Shown: positions 61,071-64,000 of the stretch, one piece after another
How positions within the stretch are numbered: the first letter of the stretch is position 1
How the letters are laid out: each line of letters begins with the position of its first letter
Assembly (NCBI GenBank): GCA_036250195.1
Contig: JAVHZZ010000001.1
Span: forward strand, 394,564,283 to 394,628,282
Origin: Mixophyes australis
Lineage: Eukaryota; Chordata; Amphibia; Anura; Limnodynastidae
DNA: 64,000 bases
Direction of reading: 5' to 3'
The notes under the pieces: generated by a model
Told to the model about the DNA's origin: nothing
What the model saw: only the letters and a program-made list of their open reading frames with translations
Database searches by the model: none
Position numbers and translations under genes: made by a program

Positions 61071-61854
61071 TTTCACCACATTATAATTTATATTAAATTA
61101 AATAAATAGATTAAACTTAATTGCATGTTGTTATTTGCTAAAATAATTATTCGAATACATATTCACTGCATCACATCCAATTTTAGTGTACAGAAAATAT
61201 TGATCACCACTTTCATCCAAGTATTAAACTTCAATAATTGCATTTAGTAATTCCCTGCACAAACTTATAAAGGGAGTCAGTAATACTTGTTCATCATCAT
61301 AAATTTCACTAGCTGTGTGTAAACCATCATGCTGAAATATAGAACTGCCAGTTCAGGAAAACATGGGTAAAGTAGATGAAACATACAATTTAATTATGCT
61401 TTGGTGCACTAGAAATAATATCACTTGTACTATTTATTATTAACTTGTTTTTATTGACCCCTGGCTAGAGGCTAACACAAACCTATTGATCACTATGATA
61501 ATTATTCTGTCCTTGCCCTGCAATATTTTCATAATTAATTTGTAATTAACCATTTTTGCTGTGTCACTGCTATTTCAGCACACTCTTTTGGTATATATTT
61601 TCATTTGTTCTATTAAAAATAAAAATAATTAAATATAAAAAAATATATACAAATATTAAATAGAAGTAATCAAACTCAAAGGGATGCAGCTGCTGTATGG
61701 GAACTTTCAGCAGTCATAGCAGAAATCCATCTAGCGATGATGAGGTAAATATGAAAAATAACCTTGCTGAAGTGAGCCACAAGATGACTTGTCAACCCTG
61801 GTGGTGTTAAATGGTGAAGAGCAGCTCCCTCCTCCCTTTGTCAGAAGGAGTTCA

Positions 61855-62100
61855 TGCTCTCATGTGGCACAGAGGTTAGAACTGCCTCACAGCACTGGGT
61901 CATGAGTTTGATTCCCGCTCAGGGCCCTATCTGTGTGGAGTTTGTATGTTTTCCCTGTGTTTGCGTTAGCTTCCTCCAGGAGCTACAGTTTCCTCCCACA
62001 CTACAAAGACACACAGGGAGGTTAATCGGGTACTGGCTAAAATTAACTAGTGTGCGCATGCTACTTTGTTAGGTAATTTAGACTTTTAGCTCCAATAGTG
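61855..62100 (+). repeat. tRNA-derived SINE
   Basis: A tRNA-like head has GTGGCACAGAGGTTAGAAC near 61864 and a B-box-like GAGTTTGATTCCCG at 61904-61917, the split RNA polymerase III promoter of SINEs. The body TGTGTTTGCGTTAGCTTCCT and TTTCCTCCCACACTAC matches the fragments at 20700-20868. The tail ends near ACTTTTAGCTCCAATAG. Substitutions in the A box suggest an old copy. Confidence 0.8.
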
Positions 62101-62655
62101 TCACACTTCTGGTATCACAAACGGAACCCAATAGCCAGGTATTTCTGAATTCAACAGGATTTATTTTGGTATTCAAGTAAATCTCCAGTGTCCAACAAAT
62201 AAAGTCCAAAGTCACAAGAGTATAAAGGTCTGGTGGAAGTATCAAGTACTTGTAGTCCAAATCACAAGGAGGCAAGGTTCTGTGGAAGCATCTGGTTCAG
62301 ATACAAACACAATACTCGTGCAAAGGCTTCATAACAGGAAGTGCCTTTTAAGTGCCTTTTCTAGGCCTTTTCTAGGCCCAAACAGGAAATGGGATCCAAG
62401 ATGGAATCTTTATGAGACAGTCCCGGCCATCTTGGATAAGGGCTATTGTAAGGGAAAGTTCATAACAGAGATCCAAGATGGAAACTTCATGAGGTAATCA
62501 CGGCCATCTTGAATGAGGGCAAAACTAAGGGCAAGTACATAACAAATAGTCTCCCCAGTCATTGTCCCGGAGGCTGATAAAGACAGAACTTCTAGCTGCA
62601 GCACAGCATACAGTGCTTCTGATATGCAAATAAATACTGTTGGAGTCTACATTTT
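62101..62655. repeat. unclassified repeat with a 77-bp tandem duplication
   Basis: Two units start at 62394 and 62471 with ATCCAAGATGGAA; each contains its own inverted GGCCATCTTG, so each can form a hairpin with arms of about 10 bases. Upstream, CTTTTCTAGGC is duplicated. The family is unknown. Confidence 0.6.
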
Positions 62656-62659
62656 GTGC

Positions 62660-63842
62660 TATACAGTGGCTATAAAAGTTGATCACCACCCTTGCAATTT
62701 TTCACATTTTGCTGCATTACAGCATGGATCCATGATGGATGTATTTGAAATGTATTCCAACTTATCAATACAAAGTACTTGATAATGTGTCCAAAATATC
62801 AATTCCAACCATTTGTCTACATTAATTCTGAACAAATAACTGAAAAAAATTATTAAATTAATATTTACCCCTTTGTTATAGCCATATTAGATTTCCTATG
62901 AACTTTTTTCACAAGTCACATTAATAGTTTATTGGAGTCTACCTGTGTGCAGTTAAGATGTGTCAAATGATTAGTGCATAAATACACATCTCTGTGATCT
63001 CCCCAGGTAGTTAGTGCATTTCCAAGCAAAGACTACAAAATAAAAACCAAAGAGCATTCCAAGCAGGTCTTAGACAAGGTCATTGAGAATAACAGGAAAA
63101 GGGCGCAAGAATATTTTCAAAGCATTGAATATTCCCTGAAGCTCAGTTAAGTCCGTTGTTAAAGAAAAATAAATTTGAAAGAAGTCAATCAAGAAAACAT
63201 TTAATAATAGATTGTATAAATAATATGTTTAATGTGTGTGCTTTATTACAAGGACACTAGAGGACATTATATGTCCATATACATATATATAATAATTTGA
63301 GAAGTTGAGAGGTTTTGTCCAGTTCTCAGACTAAGAGACAAAAGACAAATGAATTCCAACTCCAGAAGAATCTACCAGAGTGCCGAGCAGTAAACCATAC
63401 CCACAGGACCAGCTCAGATGGGAACCTTGACAAATTAGCATTATTTTGAACCACTGCTTTCTCTAACAAAACTGTCTGCTCATATAGAAATGGTGTTTTA
63501 CCGGCACATGCTATTATTTTTGTACATGAACCCTTTTATATATTTTTAATTGTATTTACTCTTAAACTCACATCAAAACCTGGCTACTGTTTGCCTAATC
63601 TTCCTCCACATGTGGAGGAAGATTCTATGATCTGATGAGACTAAAATTAAACATTTCAGCCTCAATGCTAAGCGATATGCTTGGCGCCAACCGAACTCTG
63701 TACATCATATTGAGAACACCATCCCTACAATGAAGCATGGCGGTGGCAGCATCATGTCATGGGGATGAGCAGAAAATGGTCAGAGCAAAGTTCAAAGAAT
63801 CCTTGGAGGAAAACCTGCTGCAGTCTACAAAAGCACTTGGGA
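62660..63842 (+). pseudogene. third Tc1-like transposon relic
   Basis: The left end reads ATACAGTGGCTATAAAAGTTG. Near 63040-63160 the N-terminal HTH region is recognisable only in fragments. At 63610-63740 AAGATTCTATGATCTGATGA and ATCCCTACAATGAAGCATGG encode the central Tc1 motifs ([20 protein letters not shown]). Internal deletions and an AT-rich insertion at about 63180-63290 break it, and a MITE truncates the right side. Confidence 0.8.
63597..63624. repeat. perfect 28-bp palindrome
   Basis: AATCTTCCTCCACA is followed directly by its exact complement. It lies at an internal deletion junction of the Tc1 relic. Confidence 0.95.
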
Positions 63843-64000
63843 CTAGATTTACTAAGCTGCGGGTTTGAAAAAGTGGGGATGTTGCCTATAGCAACCAATC
63901 AGATTCTAGCTGTCATTTTTTGGAAAGTACTAAATAAATGAAAGCTAGAATCTGATTGGTTGCTATAGGCAACATCCCCACTTTTTCAAACCCGCAGCTT
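63843..64000. mobile_element. palindromic MITE, CCAAT-arm family, copy 5, cut by the window end
   Basis: ACTAGATTTACTAAGCTGCG, then GCAACCAATCAGATTCTAGC and the mirrored GCTAGAATCTGATTGGTTGC. Closest to copy 2. It inserted in the Tc1 relic just after its CACTTGGGA string. Confidence 0.9.

Noticed and set aside
61855..61930. Functional tRNA gene
   Set aside because: Only A- and B-box-like strings are present, with no cloverleaf pairing, and the SINE body follows directly.

Overview
The window looks like intergenic DNA from a large, repeat-rich vertebrate genome, most probably an amphibian (frog). This is inferred from the mobile-element mix: a BED-finger hAT transposase, several hAT and Harbinger-like non-autonomous elements, three degenerate Tc1-like transposons, two decayed L1/Tx1-type LINEs, a decayed Ty3/Gypsy element, LTR-like sequences with TGTCA/TGACA ends and a tRNA-type SINE. 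I see no host exon, no conserved RNA gene and no prokaryotic gene organisation. The only long open reading frame is the hAT transposase at 980-3568.

Layout. 1-965 is a 296-bp tandem repeat that runs straight into the transposase ORF. The ORF ends exactly at a consensus splice donor. 4-8.3 kb holds a palindromic MITE, a complete 1.6-kb non-autonomous hAT with a perfect 8-bp target duplication (5836-7461) and a chimeric Tc1 relic. 9.7-13.0 kb is an old tandem duplication with insertions. 14.2-15.3 kb holds two related MITEs; 17-19 kb two more palindromic MITEs; 20.7-22.1 kb a SINE fragment and a Tc1 relic. 25.5-27.6 kb is a dead LINE with a nested MITE. 28.1-29.6 kb is an inverted-repeat element split by a solo LTR. 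30.8-32.8 kb holds a GC-rich MITE and degenerate tandem repeats. 34.2-36.0 kb is a dead Gypsy element. 38.5-41.5 kb has two copies of another MITE, one inside a second dead LINE. 44.4-47.2 kb is a complete 2.8-kb non-autonomous hAT carrying a long minisatellite. 49.9-51.0 kb is LTR-like. 52.8-53.5 kb contains a hammerhead-ribozyme-like motif. 53.6-54.2 kb is a large foldback element. 60.5-64.0 kb holds LTR-like sequence, a SINE, a third Tc1 relic and a fifth palindromic MITE cut by the window end.

The genes do not form a pathway. The window is best read as layers of mobile DNA: autonomous sources (mostly dead), the non-autonomous families they could have mobilised, and satellites that grew inside them. 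The points most worth checking are the hammerhead-like motif, the intron-dependent hAT transposase, RFX X-box-like sites in an LTR-like repeat, and the foldback element whose ends resemble the local MITE family.
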